From: DHVE2 group archaeon
GTDB taxonomy: Archaea > Thermoplasmatota > Thermoplasmata > Thermoplasmatales > Aciduliprofundaceae
Direction: 5' to 3'
Length of the DNA: 64,000 nt
NCBI GenBank assembly: GCA_026993785.1
Contig: JALWRZ010000010.1
Span: 213,199 to 277,198 of the forward strand
Part shown: one piece after another, positions 51,020 to 60,146 of the stretch
Layout of the letters: each line of letters starts with the position of its first letter
Position numbering within the stretch: the first letter of the stretch is position 1
Notes under the pieces: generated by a model
What the model was told of the DNA's origin: nothing
What the model saw: the letters and a program-made list of their open reading frames with translations, nothing else
Databases searched by the model: none
Translations under genes and position numbers: made by a program

Positions 51020-51838
51020 TTACAATTTTTCCAAATCCTTGGAGCTCACAACCTCAACTCCTATTTTCTCGAGAATTTCTATCACCTTTCTTCGCTCATC
51101 TCCTTTTAGTCCCTTTCTATGGATGTACGCCATTTTGCAGTTATCACTCTTGATACAGGCACGCTTTACTATATTTTCATCTATATGTTCCACTGCGTAT
51201 CTGGGAATCATGTGGCCAAAGGAAATTTTGTATTCTAGGGCTACATCAGTTATGCGGGGCATATAATGTCCTCCACCGATTCCCAACGCGGAGGGATACC
51301 TTTTCTCCTCCAGTGCCAGAATAGTTTTTGCGATTGCCTCCCCGGCTTTGTCATCTCTCCACTCCTCTTCCGTGCTACCAATCTCAATGAAAAATGTGGG
51401 CGTATTTAAATAGGGGCCATGATGCGTTGCCTCGAAGGACACATTGTAACCAGGAATTACATTGCTTTTCAATATTCTTAGGGCCTGAGTCATAAGATGT
51501 GGATTGGTGAGAACCACGCATCTATCTTTACCTCCAAATTCAGCCTTCCCCCAATTTCCTATGGGGTGTACAGTCAGGCTGCGCAATTGTGCCTCACTCC
51601 TGTGCTTGGAAGCCACGATTATATTATCAAATTCTATTCTCAGCTTCTCCCTGATATCCATATCTACATTCTCCGCGAAAATCTTGGGACCCTTTATATG
51701 AACCATATAGAACCTCTCATTTCTATATACCGGGAAATTTTGAAATGTGCCGATCTTTTTCCAATCCTCCATAGAGAACAGTTTTTCCCGTATGTTTAAG
51801 GAGGCCAGATCATCTTGGGAAGTCAGTATTAAATCCAT
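51020..51838 (-). CDS. dtdA: D-aminoacyl-tRNA deacylase, archaeal DtdA (DTD2) type
   Basis: A 272-residue zinc enzyme that recycles D-aminoacyl-tRNAs. The conserved blocks are SKHRSEAQLRSLTVHPIGNWG, SFEATHHGPYLNTPTFFIEIGSTEEEW in two parts (SFEATHHGPY and FIEIGSTEEEW), and LGIGGGHYMPR, with the histidines that bind zinc. The ATG at 51838 is used; the alternative at 51856 would add six residues. It is convergent with the TPR gene. Confidence 0.93.
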   Translation of the reverse strand: MDLILTSQDDLASLNIREKLFSMEDWKKIGTFQNFPVYRNERFYMVHIKGPKIFAENVDMDIREKLRIEFDNIIVASKHRSEAQLRSLTVHPIGNWGKAEFGGKDRCVVLTNPHLMTQALRILKSNVIPGYNVSFEATHHGPYLNTPTFFIEIGSTEEEWRDDKAGEAIAKTILALEEKRYPSALGIGGGHYMPRITDVALEYKISFGHMIPRYAVEHIDENIVKRACIKSDNCKMAYIHRKGLKGDERRKVIEILEKIGVEVVSSKDLEKL

Positions 51839-51884
51839 AGAGGTGCATATTCTCACATTATATCAAAGTTGCGAAACTCGTAAA

Positions 51885-53099
51885 TCATAGGAAATAGAAA
51901 TAGATGAGCAGGGTAACAACAAGAACGAAAAATACTGAGGGAAGCACTCTTTTTATCACTCTATACACATCTGCCTTAAAATGCTGGGCAGAAAGAACCA
52001 GGCATAGATGTACAGGGGATGTGAGGTGTCCGGCATAGCCCGATGCATAGGCGAGGGCTATTGCGGGATAGGTCATGGGGTATGCTAGAAGAAGCGGAAA
52101 AGTTGCGGCCACGTAAGCCACAGTCACTCCTGTCATGAAGCCTGCAAGATAAGGAAGAAGCATTATTACCACAAAGTTGGGCACATGGTACATATTGAAA
52201 GATTCGTAGGTGTAATACATGGAGTTTGTTTCCAACACAGCGATTTTCATAAAAAGCGCGGCAAAAGTTACTCCGAGAAATGTAGGTTTGAGGGCAAATT
52301 TAATGCCATATTTCACATCTTCCACTCTTTTTTTAGTGAGGAGAAGGACTATGAGAAGTAAATCGATGAAAAGAAGAGAGAAAAACAAATCCACCCGAAA
52401 TCCAAGGGTTGCTATCATAACCAACAGAATGGGCCAGGAGGAGTAGAGAAGCTTTAGAAACTCCCTTTTCTTTCCATTTTTTAATGCACCTTTCTTTATG
52501 TTTTTTCTCTTCATAATCGGGTAATAGAGAAATATGAAACCTCCGGTGATTGCCAGTATCGTGAGAAAAAACATATGGATAACGAAATCTGGGATAGTGA
52601 GATTAAATGTAGTTGCAGCAACAATTACTCCCGTATATAGAGGCCACCAGTATTCCCATAAATGACGGAACCAATAGTTAAGAGATGTTGCTTCAATAGG
52701 GTCAAGCTTTAATTCCTTAGCTAAAGGGTCTACAAGTCGAGCTGAAACATATGCACCGCCAGGCATAGGCAGAAGTCCTATGAATGCAGAGATGGATACC
52801 ATAGATGCCCCAAGAGAGGAAGTTAGGTTTTTGACGGCATTTACCATAACTTCTAGATATCCTATCTTCTCCATAAGGGCCACAATTAATAAGGAAAGAA
52901 AAACTATGACCACGATTCTCCATAAATTTTTCCAGTTTTTGAGATCTTCTAAGACCTTGCTCCAATTGGCCCCAAGGGTAAATAAAAGAAATAGCGCGCC
53001 GATGAATATGGCTACCGCTATGTTCACCTTGAATCTTGGGAGCGCAATTATGATAAGTATTGCGGTCAGAATCATGAGGAAACCTAAGGTTACACTCAT
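51885..53099 (-). CDS. DUF401-family integral membrane protein, putative transporter
   Basis: A 404-residue protein with about 10-12 hydrophobic segments. The features of the DUF401 family are visible: IGLLPMPGGAYVSARLVDPLA, the NYWFRHLWEYWWPLYTG block and PYLAGFMTGVTVAYVAATFPLL with a final GYAGHLTSPVHLC. The family is related to anion/gluconate-type permeases, but no substrate is known. The ATG at 53099 starts the first helix; the frame upstream is the dispersed repeat, not coding. Confidence 0.88.
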   Translation of the reverse strand: MSVTLGFLMILTAILIIIALPRFKVNIAVAIFIGALFLLFTLGANWSKVLEDLKNWKNLWRIVVIVFLSLLIVALMEKIGYLEVMVNAVKNLTSSLGASMVSISAFIGLLPMPGGAYVSARLVDPLAKELKLDPIEATSLNYWFRHLWEYWWPLYTGVIVAATTFNLTIPDFVIHMFFLTILAITGGFIFLYYPIMKRKNIKKGALKNGKKREFLKLLYSSWPILLVMIATLGFRVDLFFSLLFIDLLLIVLLLTKKRVEDVKYGIKFALKPTFLGVTFAALFMKIAVLETNSMYYTYESFNMYHVPNFVVIMLLPYLAGFMTGVTVAYVAATFPLLLAYPMTYPAIALAYASGYAGHLTSPVHLCLVLSAQHFKADVYRVIKRVLPSVFFVLVVTLLIYFYFL

Positions 53100-53171
53100 T
53101 GGGCAGGTTATAGTTTTTGAGTATTTATAATTTGCACCACTGTGCAACTGAATATTTATGGCACATCTCCT

Positions 53172-53286
53172 CTGGGAACCACCAGCGGGTTCCCATACCC
53201 TCCTGCAACCAACAAAACTCATGGGGGGTTTAGAAAGGGGGGTTTGCCCCCCTTCGAGGTTTAGAAAGGGGGCTTCGCCCTCTTCA
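53172..53286. repeat. Dispersed hairpin-rich repeat, copy B (inverted)
   Basis: Inverted counterpart of copy A at 46.3 kb. The shared core (minus strand) runs from CCCCCCATGAG through TTTTGTTGGTTGCAGGAGGG to GGGAACCCGCTGGTGG. AAGGGGGG-TTTG-CCCCCCTT (53235-53254) and a second weaker hairpin lie on the right side. It occupies the divergent gap between the DUF401 gene and the amidohydrolase gene. Confidence 0.75.
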
Positions 53287-53340
53287 TGGGAAAGATTATA
53301 TAGAGTTGCAAGAATATCTTTTATCCCGGTGGTGAATGAT

Positions 53341-54945
53341 ATGAAGAGCGTAACCTGTTTCATAAACGGTAAAATTTATTCATCCTTTGCACCGATTAAA
53401 GTGGTGGAGGCTTTGGTGGTTGCAGATGGAAAGATAATCTATTCAGGAGCTACCCATACAGCCAAGAAACTATGTGAGATGCTCAATGGAGAGTTTGTAG
53501 ATTTAGGGGGACGTGTAGTTCTTCCGGGATTTGTGGATTCCCATATGCATCTGGATGAGCTCGGGATGTACCTCAACATGGTGGATTTAAGGGGGATTAA
53601 GAGCATAGAAGAGCTGAAGAGAAAAATCAAGGAATATGCAAAAAAAGCTGAAACCACATGGATTCTTGGGCATGGATGGGACCACGAAATTTTTAAGGAG
53701 CGAAGATGGCCAACCCGATGGGACATTGATGAAGTCGTGGAGGATAAACCTGTGATGCTCTCCAGAGTATGTCTCCATGCTGCTGTTCTCAACACAAAGG
53801 CTCTGGAAATCATAGGTTTAATTGATGCCGACCTCCCCGGACTGATGCGGAATGATAGTGGTGAGATAACTGGTGTGGTGAAAGAGGAGACATTCGAGAT
53901 TGCGCGAGAGAAATTCAAAGAAGAGCTTGCTCTAGATGACTATAGAAAATTCATCTCCGACGCAATGCAGTACTCCGTTTCCCAGGGAGTCACTACTGTT
54001 GGTTTTGTGAGCTGTGATGAAAAGTCGCTTCAGGCATTAATGGATTTGGAGGGGAAGCCAATTAGGGTGAGGGTTTATCTAGACCCCGGGAAAAGGGAGC
54101 CTGGAAATATGTATGGCAACACTGATATTTTAGATGCTCTCAAAAAGCTGGGGATAAGAAGGGGTTTTGGAGATGATATGATTAAAATAAATGGCGTAAA
54201 GATACTCTGCGATGGAAGCTTAGGTGCCAGAACGGCGTGGCTCTCTGAGCCTTATGCCGATGATCCCACTACCTCGGGATATCCCAATATTGATAAAGAG
54301 ACTCTGAGAAGAATAGTGAAAGAGGCACATGAGGCCGGCTTACAGCTATCGCTCCATGGAATAGGGGACAGAACCATCGATATGATTTTAGATGTATATG
54401 AGAACTTGGAAGGGATAAAAGAGAGGAGACATAGGATAGAGCATGCCTCCATCCTAAGGGAAGATCAAATTGAAAGGATGGCATCTCTTGGAATCGTAGC
54501 GGCTGTTCAACCCCATTTTGTTATCACGGATTGGTGGGCCAAGAATAGGGTAGGGAAAAGAAGAGCCCGATGGATTTATCCCTTCAAGAGTATGCTTAAA
54601 AAAGGCGTGGATATAGGTTTTTCCACGGATTCTCCGGTAGAGGTGCTGAATCCTTGGGAAACGGTGTATGCTGCAGTTACCCGGGGAAAATACGAAAAGG
54701 TGTCTCATTATGAAGATACCAAGCATGAGTCACTGAGCTTAGAAGAAGCCCTGTACGCCTACACCCAGGGCTCTTCGTATATTCTATTCGAGGATAAAAA
54801 CATAGGAACCTTGGAAGAAGGAAAACTGGCCGATTTTGTAATCGTGGATAAGGACCCCTTCCTGGTAGAGGAGAGAGAGCTTAGAAACATAGAGGTGCTG
54901 GAAACCTATGTGAACGGCGTTGTGGTATTCAAAAAAGAAAAATAG
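53341..54945 (+). CDS. YtcJ-type amidohydrolase
   Basis: A 534-residue metal-dependent hydrolase of the amidohydrolase superfamily, YtcJ/exoenzyme regulatory group. Metal motifs are GFVDSHMHLDELG near the N-terminus, LSLHGIGDRT, RIEHASIL and FSTDSPVE. The N-terminal beta-sandwich start MKSVTCFINGKIYSS and the end LADFVIVDKDPF are typical. The substrate is unknown; members of this group hydrolyse varied C-N bonds. The ATG at 53341 has GGTGGTGA upstream. It is convergent with the repeat protein gene. Confidence 0.92.
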   Translation: MKSVTCFINGKIYSSFAPIKVVEALVVADGKIIYSGATHTAKKLCEMLNGEFVDLGGRVVLPGFVDSHMHLDELGMYLNMVDLRGIKSIEELKRKIKEYAKKAETTWILGHGWDHEIFKERRWPTRWDIDEVVEDKPVMLSRVCLHAAVLNTKALEIIGLIDADLPGLMRNDSGEITGVVKEETFEIAREKFKEELALDDYRKFISDAMQYSVSQGVTTVGFVSCDEKSLQALMDLEGKPIRVRVYLDPGKREPGNMYGNTDILDALKKLGIRRGFGDDMIKINGVKILCDGSLGARTAWLSEPYADDPTTSGYPNIDKETLRRIVKEAHEAGLQLSLHGIGDRTIDMILDVYENLEGIKERRHRIEHASILREDQIERMASLGIVAAVQPHFVITDWWAKNRVGKRRARWIYPFKSMLKKGVDIGFSTDSPVEVLNPWETVYAAVTRGKYEKVSHYEDTKHESLSLEEALYAYTQGSSYILFEDKNIGTLEEGKLADFVIVDKDPFLVEERELRNIEVLETYVNGVVVFKKEK

Positions 54946-54951
54946 AGAAAA

Positions 54952-57189
54952 TTATTCATCGGAGCCGCTATGATAGATGATGGATGTGGTAATCTTATCC
55001 CATTCTCCATCCAGATTATAATCTACCTTTACTATCTTTGCACCCTTGAACACATAATGGTCTCTTAGCCCGTTGTCGTTGGCATCTCTGTACCAGTACT
55101 TGCCCATAATTGTTATGTTGATCAGGCCAGTATCATTCAAGAACTGTTGCTGCTTTACTCCCCATACCTCCAGGTACTCCGGATTCCCATTTCCATTTTT
55201 ATCTATCCGATGAATTACAAGAAACGTGTGATTCTGAAACTCTGCGAGACCTTCATCATCGATGTTGGTTTCATTGCCCCTCAGCACCACTAGATGTATC
55301 TCCGTGATATTGCCCGTGGTAGAATTCCTGTAGGCAAGATAACCGCCCATCTTTATGGCTTTTCTCTCAAATACTCCGTTGGAGTTGTTATCGTAGGCGT
55401 AGGCAATTTCGCTCAAGCCCCGCTCTTTTTCATATATTCCATCCCTATTTTTGTCCCAAAGCTCTCTATAGAAGACTCTGCTCTTCTTCATCTCCGGATT
55501 ACCATCGCTATTCTCATCCTTCATGGTGGAATTGATCCAGAGAACTGCTTTATGCGTAGCTCCTGTAGCGTTTGGACCTGTGGCATTGAAGTACATCCAT
55601 CCGGCCATCTTGAAGTTCTTGTATTCTGGATTTCCATCGCTGTTTTCATCGCGATAGATATAATGAACAAACAGCTTTCTAGCATTTTGGTAGTAACCTT
55701 CATTGGGCTCCGATTCGTTGGAGAGGTAAAGCTTGAATTCCACAGTGTCGTTATAGGCATCATCGTTGGGATTTTCTATCTTCCATTCTGCCATGCCTTT
55801 GCACACAGATTCGTTTACTCCGTCTCCATTGGTATCTTCATAGGATACACCGGTTATCTTTGCATCCACATACTCTGGATATCCATTACTGCTGTTATCA
55901 AAGTACACAGCGGAAGCTGCCATTCCATTGAGTGAATCAAATTTTCCATCTTCATTCGAATCCTTTTTGAGATATCTCCAGTGAATGAATCTTGCATATT
56001 CGGGGTTACCATCATCATTGTTATCCACCTTTTTGTAGCCAGTAACACTCACCGCTAAAATTTCTGGTTTTCCATCTTCATTCCTGTCCACGGTAAGTTT
56101 AGTTGCAAAATAGCCACAGACATATTCATAATTCCCGTTGCTGTTGTTATCGTATCTAATAGTGTTTCCAAGCATAACAAGATGCTTCTCGTACACACCG
56201 TTCTCATCCTCATCCCATGTTTCGTTGCCAACCGCTTTTGCACGGACAATCTCTGGATTACCATCGCTATTCTCATCCTTCATTATTCTTTCCAAAGCAG
56301 CTACAGCCCTCACCTCAGAAACATTGTTCTCGTTGGCATCTTCGCTGTAATACATGGCATCCAGCCATTTTTCGTACTCAGGATATCCATCGCTGTTGTT
56401 ATCAAAGTACAAATGCAGGTGATAACGGATTATTTTAACCTCGTAGACACCATTTTTATTCTCATCCTGGGTGAGATTAAGATATGCAACCTCTTTGTAA
56501 TACTCATAGTTTCCATCGCTGTTGTTATCATACTTCACCACATGCCTAAACTTGGTTACATTGAACTCAGTCCAGTTGAAGCCGTGGGGACCAAAGCGCA
56601 TGAATCCCGGGACCATGGTTTTTCTTCCCTGCTTCTCTATCCACTCCAAATCAGGTAGGGGCAAACCGTAGATTCCAACCTTTATTCTCTCTCTTAGGCT
56701 GAATAATCCTTTTTTCTCCATTCCTCTCTCTATATCCATTGCATAACCAGGGAAAACTCTGTACAGAGAACCGCGATCCTCCAATTCCTTGGGTTTGAGA
56801 TAGCTTCTCTCCTTCTCCCCTGGGATGTAGTTTCCATCGCTTACTGCAAATCCCTGGCTATGGGAGTTATCCGAGGGGAAGGATGAATAACTGCTATCTA
56901 CAATTTCCAAGGCATCAGGGATGCCATCACCGTTTTCATCCAGGAGAGTAAGGGCTTCTATGGGACTGCTTTCCACATTTAAATTCTCAACAGAATCCAG
57001 CTGAGAATCCCCGTCTTTATCCACCGTCGCCATAGGATTCTTTACGTTCATCCCTGAATAGATCAGTTCTGGTGTCGCTGTTTCCTCTGGCACTCTGTGG
57101 GAATTGAGAGCAAGAAATACGCCTATTCCACTTAGCGTAATTATTACGACGAGCACCCCGACAACTATCTTCTTCCCTAACCCATCCAT
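54952..57189 (-). CDS. Membrane-anchored surface protein with about 22 DxNxDG repeats
   Basis: A 745-residue exported protein. One hydrophobic helix (VVGVLVVIITLSGIGVFLAL, residues about 10-29) is a signal anchor; the rest is outside the cell. The whole length is filled with repeats of the type DNNSDGNYEY, DENSDGNPEI and DKNGNGNPEY, spaced about 20-30 residues apart. These are calcium-binding loops like those of dockerin and thrombospondin type 3 repeats, set between beta-like strands. No catalytic domain is seen. Calcium-stabilised surface adhesion or a structural role is likely. A TATA element (TTTTTAAATATTT) and GGTGAT precede the ATG. Confidence 0.85.
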   Translation of the reverse strand: MDGLGKKIVVGVLVVIITLSGIGVFLALNSHRVPEETATPELIYSGMNVKNPMATVDKDGDSQLDSVENLNVESSPIEALTLLDENGDGIPDALEIVDSSYSSFPSDNSHSQGFAVSDGNYIPGEKERSYLKPKELEDRGSLYRVFPGYAMDIERGMEKKGLFSLRERIKVGIYGLPLPDLEWIEKQGRKTMVPGFMRFGPHGFNWTEFNVTKFRHVVKYDNNSDGNYEYYKEVAYLNLTQDENKNGVYEVKIIRYHLHLYFDNNSDGYPEYEKWLDAMYYSEDANENNVSEVRAVAALERIMKDENSDGNPEIVRAKAVGNETWDEDENGVYEKHLVMLGNTIRYDNNSNGNYEYVCGYFATKLTVDRNEDGKPEILAVSVTGYKKVDNNDDGNPEYARFIHWRYLKKDSNEDGKFDSLNGMAASAVYFDNSSNGYPEYVDAKITGVSYEDTNGDGVNESVCKGMAEWKIENPNDDAYNDTVEFKLYLSNESEPNEGYYQNARKLFVHYIYRDENSDGNPEYKNFKMAGWMYFNATGPNATGATHKAVLWINSTMKDENSDGNPEMKKSRVFYRELWDKNRDGIYEKERGLSEIAYAYDNNSNGVFERKAIKMGGYLAYRNSTTGNITEIHLVVLRGNETNIDDEGLAEFQNHTFLVIHRIDKNGNGNPEYLEVWGVKQQQFLNDTGLINITIMGKYWYRDANDNGLRDHYVFKGAKIVKVDYNLDGEWDKITTSIIYHSGSDE

Positions 57190-57371
57190 GATATCACCAA
57201 CTCCTCCTATGAAGAAATATTTAAAAAGAGGTTGGATAAAAAAGTTCCAAAAGATTTAAATACTTAACTCTCAAAGAGAGGGCTAGAGAGCTGCGAGAGA
57301 GCCTCTCAGAGCTATATTCATTCCAAGCTCACCCGGCATATCGGATATAAAGAGAAAAAGAGAGATAAGAT
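57190..57371. other. Intergenic region with an imperfect hairpin
   Basis: Contains the minus-strand promoter of the repeat protein gene (two TTTAAAT-type elements near 57223 and 57258). An imperfect inverted repeat follows, GAGAGGGCT pairing with AGCCTCTC around 57278-57311. The hairpin could be part of the 3' end of the DUF35 transcript. No gene is visible. Confidence 0.4.
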
Positions 57372-57803
57372 TTAGGTACCCTCTTTTTCCAATTCCATCT
57401 TATTCCAATCGGGAACAAACTTATAGCCATACTGGATAATCCCAGCCTTTCCGTCCTCGGCAATTCTTCTGAAAACCGCTTTCACGGGCATGCCTATGTA
57501 CACCTTTTCGGGTTCAACATCCACTATCTGCCCTGTGATCTTGGGTCCCTCGGGAGTCTCAATAATTGCCATTATGTACGGCTTCTGATACTTAAATCCC
57601 AGAACATTCTGATGCACAATAGTGTAGGAGTACACCTTACCCTCACCGCTTAGTTGAAATTCTTCCATCTTTCCCAGGCTTTTTCTTCCGCATTTTGGGC
57701 ATACGTTGCGGGGAGGAAAATAAACGGTGCCGCACTCAGGACAGCGGGTGCCTATGAGATTGTAACGATATCTGCGCTCTCTCCAGAAACGAGGTACGAC
57801 CAT
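57372..57803 (-). CDS. DUF35 zinc-ribbon/OB-fold protein of the HMG-CoA synthase complex
   Basis: A 143-residue protein with an N-terminal rubredoxin-like zinc ribbon (CPECGTVYFPPRNVCPKCG) and a C-terminal OB fold. In archaea the DUF35 protein bridges acetoacetyl-CoA thiolase and HMG-CoA synthase in a channelling complex and holds the CoA intermediate. The gene order here, HMG-CoA synthase, thiolase, DUF35, each without gap, is the arrangement described for that complex. The start is the ATG one base after the thiolase stop. Confidence 0.93.
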   Translation of the reverse strand: MVVPRFWRERRYRYNLIGTRCPECGTVYFPPRNVCPKCGRKSLGKMEEFQLSGEGKVYSYTIVHQNVLGFKYQKPYIMAIIETPEGPKITGQIVDVEPEKVYIGMPVKAVFRRIAEDGKAGIIQYGYKFVPDWNKMELEKEGT

Positions 57804-58970
57804 TTACATCACCTCCAGAATGTGCACCACACTTGAGGTCATTGTTCCACCAACATTGTGGGCCAATCCAACCCTTGCATCGGGTACCTGTCTTTTGCCG
57901 GCTTCATTGCGCAGCTGCTTAACAATCTCAACAACCTGGCCCACGCCTGTGGCGCCTACAGGATGGCCCTTGGCTTTAAGACCTCCGGATACATTGTAGG
58001 GCAGATCGCCATCGTAATATAACTGTCCCTCTTCTGCCAGTTTTATACCCTCGCCCTTTTTTGCAAAGCCCAGATCTTCTATCCCAATTAGGGCAATTAT
58101 TGAGAATGCGTCGTGTATTTCAACTAAATCAATATCCTTAGGTTCCTTCTTTGCCATTTTATATGCTTTCTTTCCTGCCTCAATTGTTGAAGGAGATGTG
58201 GTTAAAGAATTTCTTGCATGGAGAGATATGTAATCATTAGCTGCTACTGAGGCACTTATCTTAATAGGTGAATCTGTGTATTTCCTAGCAATGTCTGCAG
58301 AGGCAAGAACGACAGCCGCCGCGCCATCACTCACCGGAGAGCAGTTCATAATAGTGAGAGGATCAGCAACCATTGGAGCGTTAAGTACCTGATCAACGGT
58401 TACTTCTCTTTGAAAATGTGCATCTGGATTCATAGCTCCGTGTTTGTGGGCAATAACAGGAAGTAGAGCCATTTGTTCTCTTGTAAGTCCATATTCGTAC
58501 ATATATCTCTGGGCCATCATTGCTCCAAGTGCGGGAAAAGTAGCACCTAAGAAAACTTCCCACTCACGGTCTGCAGCTCCTGCCAGTATATCCGTGACCA
58601 TGTCTCCCGGCAAATCCGTCATTTTCTCCACACCGCCCACAAGAACTATGTCGTAAAGGCCCGAGGCTACAGCCATGTATCCTGCATGCAGAGCAGCAGC
58701 ACCGCTGGCGCAGGCAGATTCTATACGCAGCGCGGGAATCTTTGTTTCCGCCAGACCTGCAAAATCGGCGATTAACGCACCCACATGGTCCTGGCCCACA
58801 AAGCTACCGGCACTCATATTACCGCCAAATATTGCCTGTATATCCTCTGCGCATATACCTGCGTCTTCAAGGGCTTTTAAGCCTGCTTCCACAGCCAGGT
58901 CTCGCAGGCTCTTCTCCCAGTGCTCTCCGTATTTGGTTTCACCAGCGCCTATAATTGCCACATCGCGCAT
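57804..58970 (-). CDS. Acetoacetyl-CoA thiolase (archaeal type)
   Basis: A 388-residue thiolase that condenses two acetyl-CoA, first step of the mevalonate pathway to archaeal lipids. The nucleophilic Cys is in RIESACASGAAALHAG and the catalytic His in GGLKAKGHPVGATGVGQ, with HDAFS before it. The C-terminal cysteine of classical thiolases is replaced by the HNVGG motif, as in the SCPx-like archaeal group. It lies between HMG-CoA synthase and DUF35 genes with no spacing. Confidence 0.94.
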   Translation of the reverse strand: MRDVAIIGAGETKYGEHWEKSLRDLAVEAGLKALEDAGICAEDIQAIFGGNMSAGSFVGQDHVGALIADFAGLAETKIPALRIESACASGAAALHAGYMAVASGLYDIVLVGGVEKMTDLPGDMVTDILAGAADREWEVFLGATFPALGAMMAQRYMYEYGLTREQMALLPVIAHKHGAMNPDAHFQREVTVDQVLNAPMVADPLTIMNCSPVSDGAAAVVLASADIARKYTDSPIKISASVAANDYISLHARNSLTTSPSTIEAGKKAYKMAKKEPKDIDLVEIHDAFSIIALIGIEDLGFAKKGEGIKLAEEGQLYYDGDLPYNVSGGLKAKGHPVGATGVGQVVEIVKQLRNEAGKRQVPDARVGLAHNVGGTMTSSVVHILEVM

Positions 58971-60014
58971 TTAATCCACCTCCACTATCATACGGCGGAA
59001 TTTGAGGTAGGTAGCATAATCGATATACTTGGCCCTCTTTATCATATCCCAAACCTTGGGAGCTGCGTCTCTATTGAACCTCTCCATCTCCTCTGTAACC
59101 GTTATATCGAAGGCATCACTTCCTGCGCCACTTCCAAAGGATACTGCCAGAATCCTATCCCCGGGCTTGGAGATATCCAGGACTGCACTCAATCCTGTTG
59201 GTGTTGCACCCGAGTATGTGTTCCCAATGTAGGGCGTTAGCAATCCGGGATCTATCTGCTCCTTCGTGAAGCCCAACCTCTTCCCCACGCGATAGGGAAA
59301 CTTGCCGTTGGGCTGGTGAAATACAACATAATCATAATCCTTAGCTGTGGTTCCCATTTTCTCCATGAGCAGTTTTGCCGCCGAGATAATATGCTTAAAG
59401 TAGGCTGGTTCTCCGGTGAAGCGTCCCCCGTGGGAGGGATATCTCTGCCCCTCTCGGCGCCAGAAATCGGGTGTGTCAGTGACGAAAGACACCGTCTCAT
59501 TTATCTCTGCAATTACCCCTTCTTTTCCTATTATAAAAGCGGTTCCTCCTGCCGAGGCAGAATAGTCAAGAGCATCTCCAGGCTGACCCTGGGAGGTGTC
59601 TGTACCTATAGCTACGCCGTACTCTATCATACCCGCCTTTACCATGGCATATACATTCTGCATTGCTGCAGTTCCTGCTTTACATGCAAATTCTAGATCA
59701 GCAGCGTGGGCGTTATAAGAGCCAATGACCTCTGCAATAAGCGATGCGGTGGGCTTAACCGCATAGGGATGAGATTCGCTTCCAACAAAAATAGCACCTA
59801 TTTTCTCACTTGGAATATTCTTTCTACGCAGTGCGTTGCGTAGTGCTTCCACAGCGATGGTGGCAGCATCCTCGTCGTATCCAGGCACCGATTTGCTCTG
59901 GATATTCAATCCTTTCTCGGGATGTTCGGGAGAATCACCCCACATTCTGGCTATCTCTGCAGTCTTTATCCTGTAGATGGGAATATAGCTCCCATATGTT
60001 ACAATACCTACCAT
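58971..60014 (-). CDS. Hydroxymethylglutaryl-CoA synthase
   Basis: A 347-residue enzyme that adds acetyl-CoA to acetoacetyl-CoA. The nucleophilic Cys is in [13 protein letters not shown], the His in [11 protein letters not shown], and the [13 protein letters not shown] region closes the active site. The N-terminal [15 protein letters not shown] is typical of archaeal members. It heads the three-gene mevalonate cluster. Its promoter would lie in the 110-bp divergent region shared with sufC; no strong TATA is obvious on this strand. Confidence 0.95.
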   Translation of the reverse strand: MVGIVTYGSYIPIYRIKTAEIARMWGDSPEHPEKGLNIQSKSVPGYDEDAATIAVEALRNALRRKNIPSEKIGAIFVGSESHPYAVKPTASLIAEVIGSYNAHAADLEFACKAGTAAMQNVYAMVKAGMIEYGVAIGTDTSQGQPGDALDYSASAGGTAFIIGKEGVIAEINETVSFVTDTPDFWRREGQRYPSHGGRFTGEPAYFKHIISAAKLLMEKMGTTAKDYDYVVFHQPNGKFPYRVGKRLGFTKEQIDPGLLTPYIGNTYSGATPTGLSAVLDISKPGDRILAVSFGSGAGSDAFDITVTEEMERFNRDAAPKVWDMIKRAKYIDYATYLKFRRMIVEVD

Positions 60015-60096
60015 AGTCTCACCTGCTGAGGGAATAGAGAAGAAACTATTTAACTCTTATCGTATACATTCTTCGTCAATAAACGAAGAAAAATTA

Positions 60097-60124
60097 TGGA
60101 CAGATTTGTCCAGTAATATTTAAA
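60097..60124 (+). promoter_or_regulatory. sufCB promoter with the best copy of the Fe-S regulon element
   Basis: TGGACA-GATT-TGTCCA is a perfect inverted repeat, the cleanest of the five copies. GTAATA and the TATA box TTTAAA (60119-60124) follow at the common spacing. The sufC ATG at 60147 lies 28 bases from the TATA box, so the mRNA should be leaderless. Confidence 0.82.
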
Positions 60125-60146
60125 AATGATGATACAATGCAAATGT

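Noticed and set aside
53158-53340. Upstream extension of the amidohydrolase frame and of the DUF401 frame through the repeat
   Set aside because: Both extensions translate the dispersed repeat; family N-termini begin at 53341 and 53099.
55294-55935. 213-codon plus-strand frame opposite the repeat protein
   Set aside because: Its regular pattern mirrors the DxNxDG repeats on the other strand; it is not an independent gene.
54952-57189. Regular repeats considered as a CRISPR array
   Set aside because: Repeats vary in sequence and spacing and translate into a coherent protein; no conserved direct repeat with unique spacers.
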